From the NCBI GenBank assembly GCA_052115395.1, contig JBFRGO010000001.1: DNA of 64,000 nt. One strand, given 5' to 3'. A model generated the notes under the pieces. That model searched no databases and was not told the DNA's origin. It worked only from the letters and a program-made list of their open reading frames with translations. How positions within the stretch are numbered: the stretch's first letter is position 1; each line of letters opens with the position of its first letter. This DNA is from Noviluteimonas sp052115395 (lineage in GTDB: Bacteria > Pseudomonadota > Gammaproteobacteria > Xanthomonadales > Xanthomonadaceae). This document shows, in pieces, positions 1 through 8,722 of the stretch. A program made the translations under genes and the position numbers.

Positions 1-2055
1 TTGAACGCCGTGCGCGTGCGATGCGGCATCGATCTCGCGCTCGCCTGCCTGCCCTGGGTCGCGCTGGCGATTGTGTTGTCATGGCGCCTCGGGGGCGCGC
101 TCGGCGCGGTCTTCGTCGCCGTACTCGCGATCGCCGCGGTCTTCCTGTTCGCGCGCCGGCGCATGCATCGCCTCGACACGGCGTGGTTGATCCGCGAACT
201 CGACGCGCGACGCCCGGACCTGGAGGACAGCACCGATCTGCTGTTCGCAAAGACCGAAACGCTGACGACGCTCGAGCGCCTGCAGGTTGCGCGGCTTGGT
301 GCGCGACTGGAATCGACGCCCGCGCCCGATCTTCGCCCGCGCTGGTCCGTGCGCACCATCGCATTCGGCGGCGTGTTCGCAGCGCTCGCCATCGCCGCGA
401 TCCTCGCGTGGCCGGAACGACAGCCGGTCACGTTCGACAACGTGCTCGCGAACATCGGCGTTTCCACCGCGAAGCCGACGCACACGCGCATCGTCGCGCA
501 AACCCTGGCCATCGCGCCGCCGGCGTATACCCGCTTGCCTGCACGCGAAACGACCACGCTCGATGCGAAGGCCCCACAGGGAACTCGCCTGCAATGGACG
601 CTGCGGTTCGCGCCCCAGCCGCAACGTGCCGAACTGGTCTTCCACGATGGCCGCACGCTTGCACTCACGCGCGAAGGCGAGGACTGGCGCGCGACCGATG
701 CACTCGCGCGTTCGGCGCTCTATCGCATCGTCCTGCTCGATGCACCGCCCTTGCAGAAGACCACGCTCCATCGCCTCGATGCGATCGCCGATCGCCCGCC
801 GGAACTTCGCGTGGTCGCGCCCGATCGCGGATTGACGCTGATGAAGACCGGCCAGCGCACCTGGTCGCTCGCGTTCGAAGGCACCGACGACTACGGGCTG
901 TCGCCGAACGCGCGCCTGCACATCACCGTCGCACACGGGAGCGGCGAGGCCATCGAATTCCGCGAACAACAGCTCGGCGTCGGCGGCACTGGCACCGCCA
1001 CGACGAAACGCTACGCGCGCCAACTCGATCTGGGGGCGTTGGGCCTCGCGGAGGGCGACGACCTGGTGGCGCAACTGCGGGTGGACGACAACCGCTCACC
1101 CGGCGCGCAAACCGTGCGCAGCGCGAGCGTCATCCTGCGCTGGCCGCCCGACCTGGGCGCGGAAGCCACGGGCGTGGACGGCATGGTCAAGAAAGTGCTG
1201 CCCGCGTATTTCCGCAGCCAGCGCCAGATCATCATCGACGCCGAAGCGTTGTTGAAGGAAAAACGCACGCTCGCCAACGAACGTTTCCTCAAGCGCAGCG
1301 ACGAGATCGGTGTGGACCAACGCATCCTGCGGCTGCGCTATGGCCAGTTCCTCGGCGAAGAAGCCGAAGGCGAGCCGCAAGCGCCGCCCACGAACGACGC
1401 GGCGCCGACGGCGCCCACCTTCGGCCAGGACGCCGCCGTGGTGGAGGAATTCGGCCACACGCACGATCAACCCGAAGCCGCGACGCTGCTGGATCCGGAT
1501 ACGCGCGCGACACTCAAGAAAGCCCTCGACCAGATGTGGCAATCCGAACTGCACCTGCGGCAGGGCACGCCGCAGGACGCCTTGCCGTACGCGTATCGCG
1601 CACTGGGTTTCATCAAGCAGGTGCAGCAGGCCACGCGCATCTACCTGGCGCGCGTGGGCACCGAGTTGCCGCCGATCGACGAATCGCGCCGCATGGGCGG
1701 CGACCGCGGCGCGATCACGCGCGGCGACGCGCTTTCGGCGGGCGCAGCGCCGGATCCGGAACTGGCGGCCCTCTGGCGCGCCCTGGAGGACGGGCCGCGC
1801 GCCTCGCGTGTCGACTTCGCCGCACTGGAACGCTGGTTGGGCGCGCATCAATCGCAGTTGTCCGATCCCCTGGCGTTCGTCGCCGCCATCGAAGCCTTGC
1901 GGACGCAACCGGCTTGCGATCGCTGCCGTCGGGAGCTACGCGCACTGCTCTGGCCGCTGCTGCGCCGGCCGGCTGCGAACGTGGCGCGGCGCGCAGGCGA
2001 CGACGCTGCAGCACGGGCCTACCTCGACGCATTGCGGGAGGAACGCGCGCCGTGA
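1..2055 (+). CDS. DUF4175-type membrane protein (5' end may lie outside the window)
   Basis: Reading frame of at least 684 codons that is open from the first base; the TTG at position 1 may be the start, or the gene may begin upstream. Two hydrophobic segments lie near the N-terminus (about residues 12-50) and another near residues 118-138, followed by a long soluble, probably periplasmic region with an acidic/alanine-rich linker around residues 455-480. The arrangement resembles DUF4175 proteins encoded in MoxR/BatA-type operons with DUF58 and VWA proteins; the role of this family is not established. The stop overlaps the next gene's GTG by 4 bp (GTGA), so the two are probably translated together. 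The family call is by recall of its overall shape. Confidence 0.6.
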   Translation: MNAVRVRCGIDLALACLPWVALAIVLSWRLGGALGAVFVAVLAIAAVFLFARRRMHRLDTAWLIRELDARRPDLEDSTDLLFAKTETLTTLERLQVARLGARLESTPAPDLRPRWSVRTIAFGGVFAALAIAAILAWPERQPVTFDNVLANIGVSTAKPTHTRIVAQTLAIAPPAYTRLPARETTTLDAKAPQGTRLQWTLRFAPQPQRAELVFHDGRTLALTREGEDWRATDALARSALYRIVLLDAPPLQKTTLHRLDAIADRPPELRVVAPDRGLTLMKTGQRTWSLAFEGTDDYGLSPNARLHITVAHGSGEAIEFREQQLGVGGTGTATTKRYARQLDLGALGLAEGDDLVAQLRVDDNRSPGAQTVRSASVILRWPPDLGAEATGVDGMVKKVLPAYFRSQRQIIIDAEALLKEKRTLANERFLKRSDEIGVDQRILRLRYGQFLGEEAEGEPQAPPTNDAAPTAPTFGQDAAVVEEFGHTHDQPEAATLLDPDTRATLKKALDQMWQSELHLRQGTPQDALPYAYRALGFIKQVQQATRIYLARVGTELPPIDESRRMGGDRGAITRGDALSAGAAPDPELAALWRALEDGPRASRVDFAALERWLGAHQSQLSDPLAFVAAIEALRTQPACDRCRRELRALLWPLLRRPAANVARRAGDDAAARAYLDALREERAP

Positions 2056-3905
2056 ATGCGCTGACTCTGGGAACGCACACCTTCGATGTGGCCCGCGTGG
2101 TGGCTTGCGTGCTGGCGATCGTCGTGGTTTTCGCGATGACGCGGCTCCTGGTTCGGCACCTGCGCACGGTGGGAACGCGCGCGGCCACGTGGCGCGTTGC
2201 GGTGCTGGTGATTGCGCAGCCGGTGTGCGCGGTGTTGTTGTATTTCGCATTGCTGCCGCCGACCACGCCGGGAGAGGCGGGCACGCTCGTGGTGGCGACC
2301 GCGGGAACGCCAGCTTCCGTGCTCGGAACAGAGCAGGGTGGCGACGCAATCGTCGCCTTGCCCGAAGCACCGGCGCGCGCGGGTATCGAACGCGCGCCGG
2401 ATCTGGCGACGGCACTGCGTCGCCATCCCGGCATGCAACGCCTCCGCATCCTCGGCGACGGGCTCGAAGCACGCGATCGCGATGCCGTGCGCGGATACGC
2501 CGTGACATTCGTGCCGAATGAAACGGGCCGCGGGCTCATCGCACTTCAAGCCCCCGCGCATGCCGTCGCAGGCGGTGCATTCGCCCTCCACGGACGCGCG
2601 CATTTACTGGGGGGCGGCAGCGCGGAGCTGCGCGATCCCGCGGGTGTGCGCGTCGATCGTGTTGCGCTGACCGAAGAAGGGCGCTTCACCCTGCACGCGA
2701 CGACACGTATCCCCGGCGCCGCGGTCTTCAGCCTGCGTCTGCGCGATGCGGGGCAGCGCATCGTCGAAGACGTCGCGCTGCCGCTGGACGTCGAAGCGCC
2801 GAAGGCGCCGCGCGTCCTGCTGCTCGCCGGTGCGCCGGGCCCGGAGATCAAATACCTGCGACGCTGGGCGCACGATGCAGGCCTCGCGATGCAAGCGCAG
2901 ATGGCGGTCGGCGGTGGCGCGCAACTGGGTGACGCACCGGTTGCGTTGAATGCGGCGACGTTGAAGGGGTTCGACCTTGTGATTCTGGACGAGCGCGCGT
3001 GGTCGACGCTCGGCGAAGGACAGCGCGCGGCCCTGGTCGAAGCGCTGCGCGGCGGACTCGGCGTGCTCCTGCGCGTCACGGCCCCGTTGTCGGACGCGGA
3101 ACAGCGGCGCTTGCGCGCGCTCGGCTTCAGCGTGGACGCAGGCCGCGATGCAACGGAGATGCGTTTGCCCGAGCCGCGTCGCGACGAGGAAGCCCTGCGT
3201 GCGCGCATCGGGCCTGGAACCCCCGACCAGGCGCGAAACACCATCACACCCGTGCCCGAGACACCTGCGCTGACACGACGCTCGCTGCGCATCGCGGCCA
3301 TCGACGGCATCGCGTTACTCGATGGCCAGGACGACACGGCGCTTGCGACCTGGCGTGCGGAAGGCCGCGGCCGCATCGCCGTGTGGCCCCTGGTCGACAC
3401 CTATCGCCTGGTGCTTGCCGGCCGCGACGATCTGCATGCCGAACTGTGGAGCCATGCCGTGTCGACACTCGCGCGCGCGCGGCCCGACCGGCCTTTCACG
3501 ATCGACGGTGAACCGCGCGTGGGCGAACGCATCGCGCTGTGCGGCATTTCGCGGGACGCGACCATCACATCTCCGCGTGGCACGCAAACGAGGCTATGGA
3601 TCGATCCCGCGACACAGACGCGCGCCTGCGCCGCCTGGTGGCCCCGTGAAGCGGGGTGGCATCGTTTGTCTTCGCAAGGCCGCACGCAGTCTTTCAACGT
3701 GCGTGCCGCGACGCAGGCGGCGGGACTGCACGCCCAACGCGTGCGCGAAGCCACGTTGCGCCTTGCAGCCGATGCACGGGCCACGCCGGTGAACACCGCC
3801 GATGCGCCGCGTAATCCCGGCGCGCGTTGGCCCTGGTGGTTGGCGTGGCTGTTGGCGAGCGGGGCGCTGTGGTGGTTCGAACGCGCACGCCTCGCGCAAC
3901 GCTGA
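2052..3905 (+). CDS. Membrane protein with large periplasmic region, partner of the DUF4175-type protein
   Basis: 617-aa protein starting at GTG 2052, inside the stop of the upstream gene. Two N-terminal membrane segments (about residues 15-70) precede a roughly 500-residue extracytoplasmic region, and a single C-terminal membrane helix (WPWWLAWLLASGALWWF) ends in a short basic tail. This topology is typical of the large, poorly characterised proteins of MoxR/BatA operons, whose middle region resembles a class-I glutamine amidotransferase-like fold without its catalytic residues; I see no catalytic motif here. The start is fixed by the 4-bp overlap and by the hydrophobic N-terminus. Function unknown; a cell-envelope role is inferred from topology only. 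Confidence 0.6.
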   Translation: MNALTLGTHTFDVARVVACVLAIVVVFAMTRLLVRHLRTVGTRAATWRVAVLVIAQPVCAVLLYFALLPPTTPGEAGTLVVATAGTPASVLGTEQGGDAIVALPEAPARAGIERAPDLATALRRHPGMQRLRILGDGLEARDRDAVRGYAVTFVPNETGRGLIALQAPAHAVAGGAFALHGRAHLLGGGSAELRDPAGVRVDRVALTEEGRFTLHATTRIPGAAVFSLRLRDAGQRIVEDVALPLDVEAPKAPRVLLLAGAPGPEIKYLRRWAHDAGLAMQAQMAVGGGAQLGDAPVALNAATLKGFDLVILDERAWSTLGEGQRAALVEALRGGLGVLLRVTAPLSDAEQRRLRALGFSVDAGRDATEMRLPEPRRDEEALRARIGPGTPDQARNTITPVPETPALTRRSLRIAAIDGIALLDGQDDTALATWRAEGRGRIAVWPLVDTYRLVLAGRDDLHAELWSHAVSTLARARPDRPFTIDGEPRVGERIALCGISRDATITSPRGTQTRLWIDPATQTRACAAWWPREAGWHRLSSQGRTQSFNVRAATQAAGLHAQRVREATLRLAADARATPVNTADAPRNPGARWPWWLAWLLASGALWWFERARLAQR

Positions 3906-3964
3906 TGTCCTCTTGCGCTGTCGGGGTGAGGATCGGTGTCGTGTCTGCGGACGCGTGAGACCGC

Positions 3965-3970
3965 TATAGT
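3965..3970 (+). promoter_or_regulatory. Possible -10 element (TATAGT) of the NHL/FG-GAP gene
   Basis: TATAGT lies 40 bp upstream of the GTG start at 4011 in the 105-bp gap after the membrane-protein operon. The matching -35 region is weak, so this is only a candidate. Confidence 0.2.
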
Positions 3971-4010
3971 CGCGTCGGGGAAGACGCAGTCTGCATATCA
4001 GGGGAAACGC

Positions 4011-6905
4011 GTGACCGGAAATCAAGACAAGCGCCTGCGCAATCGCGGGCGCCTGCTGCTGTGCGCGGCATTGGCTGCGCTGGGAATGAGCGGTGCGGCC
4101 CTCGCGCAATCGCAACCGGGCTTCGCGTTGATCGCAGGCGGTTGGACCGGCGACGGCGGCCCGGCGACGGCGGCGAACCTGCATGGCGCCGCCGACGTGG
4201 CCTTCGACAAGGCCGGCAATCTTTACGTCGCCCAATTCACGGGCAACCGGATCCGCAAGATCACGCCCGCGGGTGTCATCACGACCGTGGCGGGTGGCAA
4301 CACGGGGTTCGCCGGCGATGGCGGGCCTGCCAGCCAGGCGCTCATCGACCGTCCGCAAAGTCTGGCGTTCGACGCAGCGGGCAATCTCTATTTCACCGAT
4401 GCGGGCAATCGTCGCGTGCGCCGCATCGCGACCAACGGCACGATCAGCACGGTCGCCGGCAACGGCAGTTACGTCAGCAGCGGCGACGGCGGGCAGGCGA
4501 TCAACGCCGGTTTCGCGCTGCCGGGCTCGGTGGCGGTGGATGCGTCGGGCAATCTGTTCGTGTCCGACATCTATGCCAATGTCGTGCGCAAGATCACGCC
4601 GGCGGGTGTCATCAGTACCTATGCGGGCACCGGTGTCGCCGGTTACTCGGGCGATAACGGTTCGGCCAAGGCCGCGCAATTGTCGGGCCCGAGCGGCGTC
4701 GCCACCGACGCCGCCGGCAATCTCTATATCGCCGATACCGGCAACGGCGCGGTGCGATTCGTGTCGACCGCCGGCACGATCACCACGTTCATGGGCCCGT
4801 TCGGCATTCCCGATGACGTCGAAGTGGATGCGAACGGCGCGGTCTATGTCGGCGATGATTGCGACCTGTACCGATTCGTCGGAACCACGGGCATCCGGTT
4901 CGGCAATACCGGCGAGTGCGGGCGGTCTCCCGACGGCACGCTGGCGACGCAAGCCGACTTCGGGTACGTCGACGGCGTCGCGGTCACGCCCAACGGCGAT
5001 ATCTACTTCGCCGACGGGGACAATGCGCGCGTTGCGAAGATCACGGCCGCCAGCGGCCTGATTTCGACGTATGCCGGTGTTCCGCTGGCACAGGCCGATG
5101 GCACCGCGGCACTGTCGGGCACCTTGTCGATCACCAACGCGCTGGCCGTCGACAACGCGGGCAACGTCTTCATCTCCGAGCGTTACAGCGGACACGCGGT
5201 GCGGAAGCTGTCGGCAGGCAAGCTGTACAACCTGGCCGGCAACGGCGCCGATGGATGGAAGACCACGTGCGCTGCGCCGTGCAGCGCGTTGTCGTTCTAT
5301 CTCCCGAATCTCTCGGGCGTCGCCGCCACGACGGCAGGCCATGTCTTCATCGCCGATCGCACCCTCAACCGCGTCCTGTCCGTCAAGAACGGGACCGTGT
5401 CGGTGTTCGCCGGCGGTGGAGCGTCCAGCAGCCAGGATGCTCCCGTTCCCGCAACGCAGGTCAAGATCAACCCGCGTTCGATCGCGACGGATGCGGACGA
5501 CAATCTCTACATCGCCGACTACATCGGCATGCGTATCCGCAAGGTCGATCCCACCGGCGTGGTCAGCACCATTGCCGGCAACGGTTCGAACACGCCCCAC
5601 CTCGGCGAAGGCGGCCCGGCGGTCGACGCCGCCGTCGTCAATCCCATGCACGTGTCCGTCGACACCGCGGGCAACGTGTACTTCTACGAAGAAGGCACGC
5701 ACGCCATCCGCAGGCTCGGCACCGACGGACGCATCGATGGTCTTGCGGGCGTCCTGGAATATTCAGGACAGGACCCGAACCCGCCGGGTGGATTCTGGGG
5801 AGAAGGCGGGTCGGCTTACAGCGCGCTGCTCGGCAAGGTGACCGGCTTGGCCGCGCATTCCAGCGGCGTGTATTTCACTTCCGAATGCGGGGTGCGCCGC
5901 ATCAGGCCGAATGGCATCGTCGAAACGCTGAAGGCGTTTCCGAACTGCGCGCTCGGCCTGGCGGTCAAGGGTCGCTTCCTTTATGTCTCCAGCAACAGCG
6001 GCCGCATCCTGCGCGCGCAACTCCCGCGCATCACGCAGAGCGATTTCAACGGCGATTTCAAGTCCGACCTCATTTGGCGTGCGAGCACCGGCACGAACGT
6101 GATGTGGCTGGGCGCCGATTCGGCGACGACGCAAACCATCGCGACCAATCCGCCGGAATGGAAACTCGTCGGGCAGGGCGATTTCGACGGCGACGGCAAG
6201 TCCGATCTGGTCTGGCGCAACACGGTCAACGGCACCAACACGATCTGGCGCGCCGGCAATACCAACACGCGCATCGCGGTGACCACGCTGGCCGACCAGG
6301 CCTGGACCGTCGCGGGCGTCGGTGATTTCGACGGCGACGGCAAGTCCGATCTGTTCTGGCGCAACACGAGCACCGGCGCGCAGCAGGTGTGGTACTCGGG
6401 CATCTTCACGACGCGCCTGGCCGTGACGACGCTGGCCGACATGCGCTGGATCTTTGCCGGCGTCGGCGACTTCGACGGCGACGGCAAGTCCGATCTGTTG
6501 TGGCGCCATTCGGTGACCGGCGGCAATGCGATCTGGCGCAACGCCAACTCGCAAGCGCCGCGTCCGATCGCCGCGGTCAATCCGGTGTGGAAGATCGCGG
6601 CGGTCGCGGATTTCAACGGCGACGGTGCATCCGACATCCTGTGGCGCAACTCCACTTCGGGTGCGAACACGATCTGGCGTTCCGCGAACAACACCAAGGT
6701 CCAGGCCGTCGTCGGTGTGACCAATCTCAACTGGAAGGTCGTGGCTGCGGCCGACTTCGAGAACGACGGCAGCGCCGACCTGATCTGGCGCGATGTCACC
6801 ACCGGCGCGAACACGATGTGGCGCAACGCCAACAACGCGACGCAGAAGGCGGTGTCGACAACGGGCATCGGCTGGAGCGTGCAGCCGTACGAAGCGCAGC
6901 CTTGA
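4011..6905 (+). CDS. Secreted NHL-repeat and FG-GAP/VCBS-repeat protein
   Basis: 964-aa protein. GTG 4011 is chosen over the upstream GTG at 3936 because AGGGGA lies a few bases upstream and the next residues form a clean Sec signal peptide (basic LRNRGR, hydrophobic core, AALAQ cleavage region). Residues about 30-650 are NHL-type beta-propeller blades with recurrent AGNLY, ITPAGVI and STYAG motifs, suggesting one or two propellers. Residues about 670-960 hold six repeats of about 48 aa, each opening with an acidic DFDGDGKSDL-like calcium loop followed by WR. Propellers and FG-GAP loops are binding scaffolds, and no enzymatic motif is visible. Likely exported and surface-associated or extracellular; ligand unknown. 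It stands alone, with no obvious operon partner. Confidence 0.8.
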   Translation: MTGNQDKRLRNRGRLLLCAALAALGMSGAALAQSQPGFALIAGGWTGDGGPATAANLHGAADVAFDKAGNLYVAQFTGNRIRKITPAGVITTVAGGNTGFAGDGGPASQALIDRPQSLAFDAAGNLYFTDAGNRRVRRIATNGTISTVAGNGSYVSSGDGGQAINAGFALPGSVAVDASGNLFVSDIYANVVRKITPAGVISTYAGTGVAGYSGDNGSAKAAQLSGPSGVATDAAGNLYIADTGNGAVRFVSTAGTITTFMGPFGIPDDVEVDANGAVYVGDDCDLYRFVGTTGIRFGNTGECGRSPDGTLATQADFGYVDGVAVTPNGDIYFADGDNARVAKITAASGLISTYAGVPLAQADGTAALSGTLSITNALAVDNAGNVFISERYSGHAVRKLSAGKLYNLAGNGADGWKTTCAAPCSALSFYLPNLSGVAATTAGHVFIADRTLNRVLSVKNGTVSVFAGGGASSSQDAPVPATQVKINPRSIATDADDNLYIADYIGMRIRKVDPTGVVSTIAGNGSNTPHLGEGGPAVDAAVVNPMHVSVDTAGNVYFYEEGTHAIRRLGTDGRIDGLAGVLEYSGQDPNPPGGFWGEGGSAYSALLGKVTGLAAHSSGVYFTSECGVRRIRPNGIVETLKAFPNCALGLAVKGRFLYVSSNSGRILRAQLPRITQSDFNGDFKSDLIWRASTGTNVMWLGADSATTQTIATNPPEWKLVGQGDFDGDGKSDLVWRNTVNGTNTIWRAGNTNTRIAVTTLADQAWTVAGVGDFDGDGKSDLFWRNTSTGAQQVWYSGIFTTRLAVTTLADMRWIFAGVGDFDGDGKSDLLWRHSVTGGNAIWRNANSQAPRPIAAVNPVWKIAAVADFNGDGASDILWRNSTSGANTIWRSANNTKVQAVVGVTNLNWKVVAAADFENDGSADLIWRDVTTGANTMWRNANNATQKAVSTTGIGWSVQPYEAQP

Positions 6906-6924
6906 TGCGATAAGCTCGGGGGCC

Positions 6925-7473
6925 ATGGCCTCCCGGGCTCGCGATCGCGCGGCCATCCGCGCGTCTGTCTTCGTCGGCGTCAGCGTCGACGGGTTCATGG
7001 CGCGCCTGGATGGCGCGCTCGACTTCCTGCCGCCCGGCGGTGGCGAGCCGCACGGCTACGCCGAATTCATCGCGTCGGTGGATGCGCTGGTGATCGGTCG
7101 CAAGACCTACGACACCGTGCTGGCGTTCGACGCATGGCCGTATGCGGAAAAGCCGGTGTTCGTGCTCAGCAGCAAGCCATTGCGCGACGCACCGGCCGGC
7201 GCCGTGGTCGAACACTTGTCGGGTGAGGTGAGCCGGATCGCATCGCAGCTTGCGGACCGGGGATTCCGCCATGTTTATGTCGATGGTGGACTCACCATCC
7301 AGCAATTCCTGCGCGCCGGTTTGATCCAACGCCTGGTCATCACGCGCGTGCCCGTCCTCATCGGCACGGGCATCCCGCTGTTCGGCGCGCTGGAGCGCGA
7401 CATCCGCCTCACGCACGTCGCCACGCGGCAGTACGCGAGCGGGTTGGTGCAAAGCGAGTATCGCGTGGATTGA
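6925..7473 (+). CDS. Dihydrofolate reductase family protein (RibD C-terminal type)
   Basis: 182-aa protein of the RibD-C/YwjB group: N-terminal strand FVGVSVDGFMA, the DALVIGRKTYDTV segment, VLSSKPL, and a C-terminal YVDGGLTIQQFLRAGLI block (the conserved DGG-x-L cofactor region). Members bind NAD(P)H and reduce pteridine- or flavin-precursor-like substrates, but most lack an assigned substrate. The ATG at 6925 is chosen because the longer frame would run back into the preceding gene. The start codon lies inside an imperfect inverted repeat (6913-6939). It follows the NHL gene by 19 bp, so read-through is possible, but the functions look unrelated. Confidence 0.75.
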   Translation: MASRARDRAAIRASVFVGVSVDGFMARLDGALDFLPPGGGEPHGYAEFIASVDALVIGRKTYDTVLAFDAWPYAEKPVFVLSSKPLRDAPAGAVVEHLSGEVSRIASQLADRGFRHVYVDGGLTIQQFLRAGLIQRLVITRVPVLIGTGIPLFGALERDIRLTHVATRQYASGLVQSEYRVD

Positions 7474-7570
7474 ACCTTTCCTTGCCGCGACGGCATGCAT
7501 GCAGGCGACCTTCGCTGGTGTGCGCCGCGCCGGTCGCTGGTCGCCTTCGTCATCCGCAGGAGACCACACC

Positions 7571-8662
7571 ATGCATGCGTTCTCGTTTCGTTTCCCCGTT
7601 CCCGCCGCACTGGCGGTCGCACTCTCCCTCGCGTTCGCGGCGCCGGCCGCTTGGGCAGACGGTTTCTACAAGCAGCGCAATCTCGTTTCCGATGGCTTCG
7701 TGCCGGCGGCGCATACCGATCCCAACCTGGTGAATGGCTGGGGCGTCGCGTTCAATCCCTTCGGCTTCGTTTGGGTCTCGTCGGCCGACGGCACGGTTTC
7801 GACGCTCTACGACGGCAACGGCGTCGTGCAATCGCTCGTCGTCCAGATTCCGTCGCCGACGATGGCCACCGGCGGCAACCCCACCGGCATCGTGTTCAAT
7901 GGATCGGATGCCTTCGTCGTCACCCGCGGCGCGGCGTCGGGGCCGGCGCGATTCCTGTTCGCCACCGAGCAGGGCGTGATCGCCGCCTGGGCGCCGAACG
8001 TGGATTTCACGCACGCCATCCGCAAGATCAATCGCGCCTCCACCGGCGCGAACTACAAGGGGCTCGCGCTCAGCGGCGACGGTTTGACGCAGTTGCTGTA
8101 CGCGACCGATTTCTTCCACGCGCGCGTCGACGTCTTCGACAGCAACTTCATGCCGGTGATGCTCGCGCCGGGCGCGTTCAAGGATCCGGGCATTCCCAAG
8201 GGCTATGCGCCGTTCGGCATCCAGGCCATCAACGGCGACATCTACGTCACCTACGCCAGGCAGGATGCGGCCATGTCCGATGAAGTCCGCTGCGCCGGCT
8301 GCGGCTTCGTGAGCGTGTTCAAGCCCAACGGCAAGTTCGCGCGGCGGATCGCGACGCGTGGCGTGCTCAACGCACCGTGGGGGCTCGCACTTGCGCCCAG
8401 CGCATTCGGCACGTTCCACAACGCCTTGCTCGTCGGTAATTTCGGCGATGGAAGGATCAATGCGTTCGGTGCGTCATCGGGCACGCCGCTCGGCGCCTTG
8501 CGGCGATACGACGGGTCGGCGGTCCACATCGACGGGCTGTGGGGCATGCAATTCGGCAATGGCCTGCAGAACCAGCCGGTCGATACGCTGTTCTTCGCGG
8601 CAGGGCCCGACGACGAGGCGCACGGCCTGTACGGGCGTCTGGATTTCGTGTTCACGCCGTAA
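7571..8662 (+). CDS. TIGR03118 family secreted beta-propeller protein
   Basis: 363-aa protein with a Sec signal peptide (cleavage after AAPAAWA, about residue 29) and the hallmarks of the TIGR03118 family: KQRNLVSDGFVPAAHTDPNLVNGWGVAFNP near the N-terminus and a C-terminal GLWGMQFGNG ... LFFAAGPDDEAHGLYGRL block. It is predicted to form a six-bladed propeller in the periplasm or outside the cell; no biochemical function is known for the family. ATG 7571 is preceded by a good AGGAG at 7558-7562. The gene ends at a hairpin terminator (8680-8700), so it appears to be a single transcription unit. Confidence 0.8.
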   Translation: MHAFSFRFPVPAALAVALSLAFAAPAAWADGFYKQRNLVSDGFVPAAHTDPNLVNGWGVAFNPFGFVWVSSADGTVSTLYDGNGVVQSLVVQIPSPTMATGGNPTGIVFNGSDAFVVTRGAASGPARFLFATEQGVIAAWAPNVDFTHAIRKINRASTGANYKGLALSGDGLTQLLYATDFFHARVDVFDSNFMPVMLAPGAFKDPGIPKGYAPFGIQAINGDIYVTYARQDAAMSDEVRCAGCGFVSVFKPNGKFARRIATRGVLNAPWGLALAPSAFGTFHNALLVGNFGDGRINAFGASSGTPLGALRRYDGSAVHIDGLWGMQFGNGLQNQPVDTLFFAAGPDDEAHGLYGRLDFVFTP

Positions 8663-8679
8663 CGTGGTGCAGACGGAAG

Positions 8680-8700
8680 GGCCCGCAATCGCGGGCCTTT
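8680..8700 (+). terminator. Rho-independent terminator after the TIGR03118 gene
   Basis: Seven-bp GC stem (GGCCCGC/GCGGGCC), 4-nt loop AATC, then TTT. It sits between two convergent genes and, with AAGG on the other side, may work weakly for both. Confidence 0.7.
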
Positions 8701-8722
8701 CCTGCAAACCATCGGCTGCGAC

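Noticed and set aside
21..2051. Open frame upstream of the second gene's GTG start
   Set aside because: It overlaps the DUF4175-type gene in another frame and is Arg/Ala-rich; the real start is in the 4-bp overlap at 2052.
3594..5702. 702-codon antisense frame across the NHL gene
   Set aside because: Antisense shadow in high-GC DNA, Arg-rich, no domain, while the plus strand has a signal peptide and repeats.
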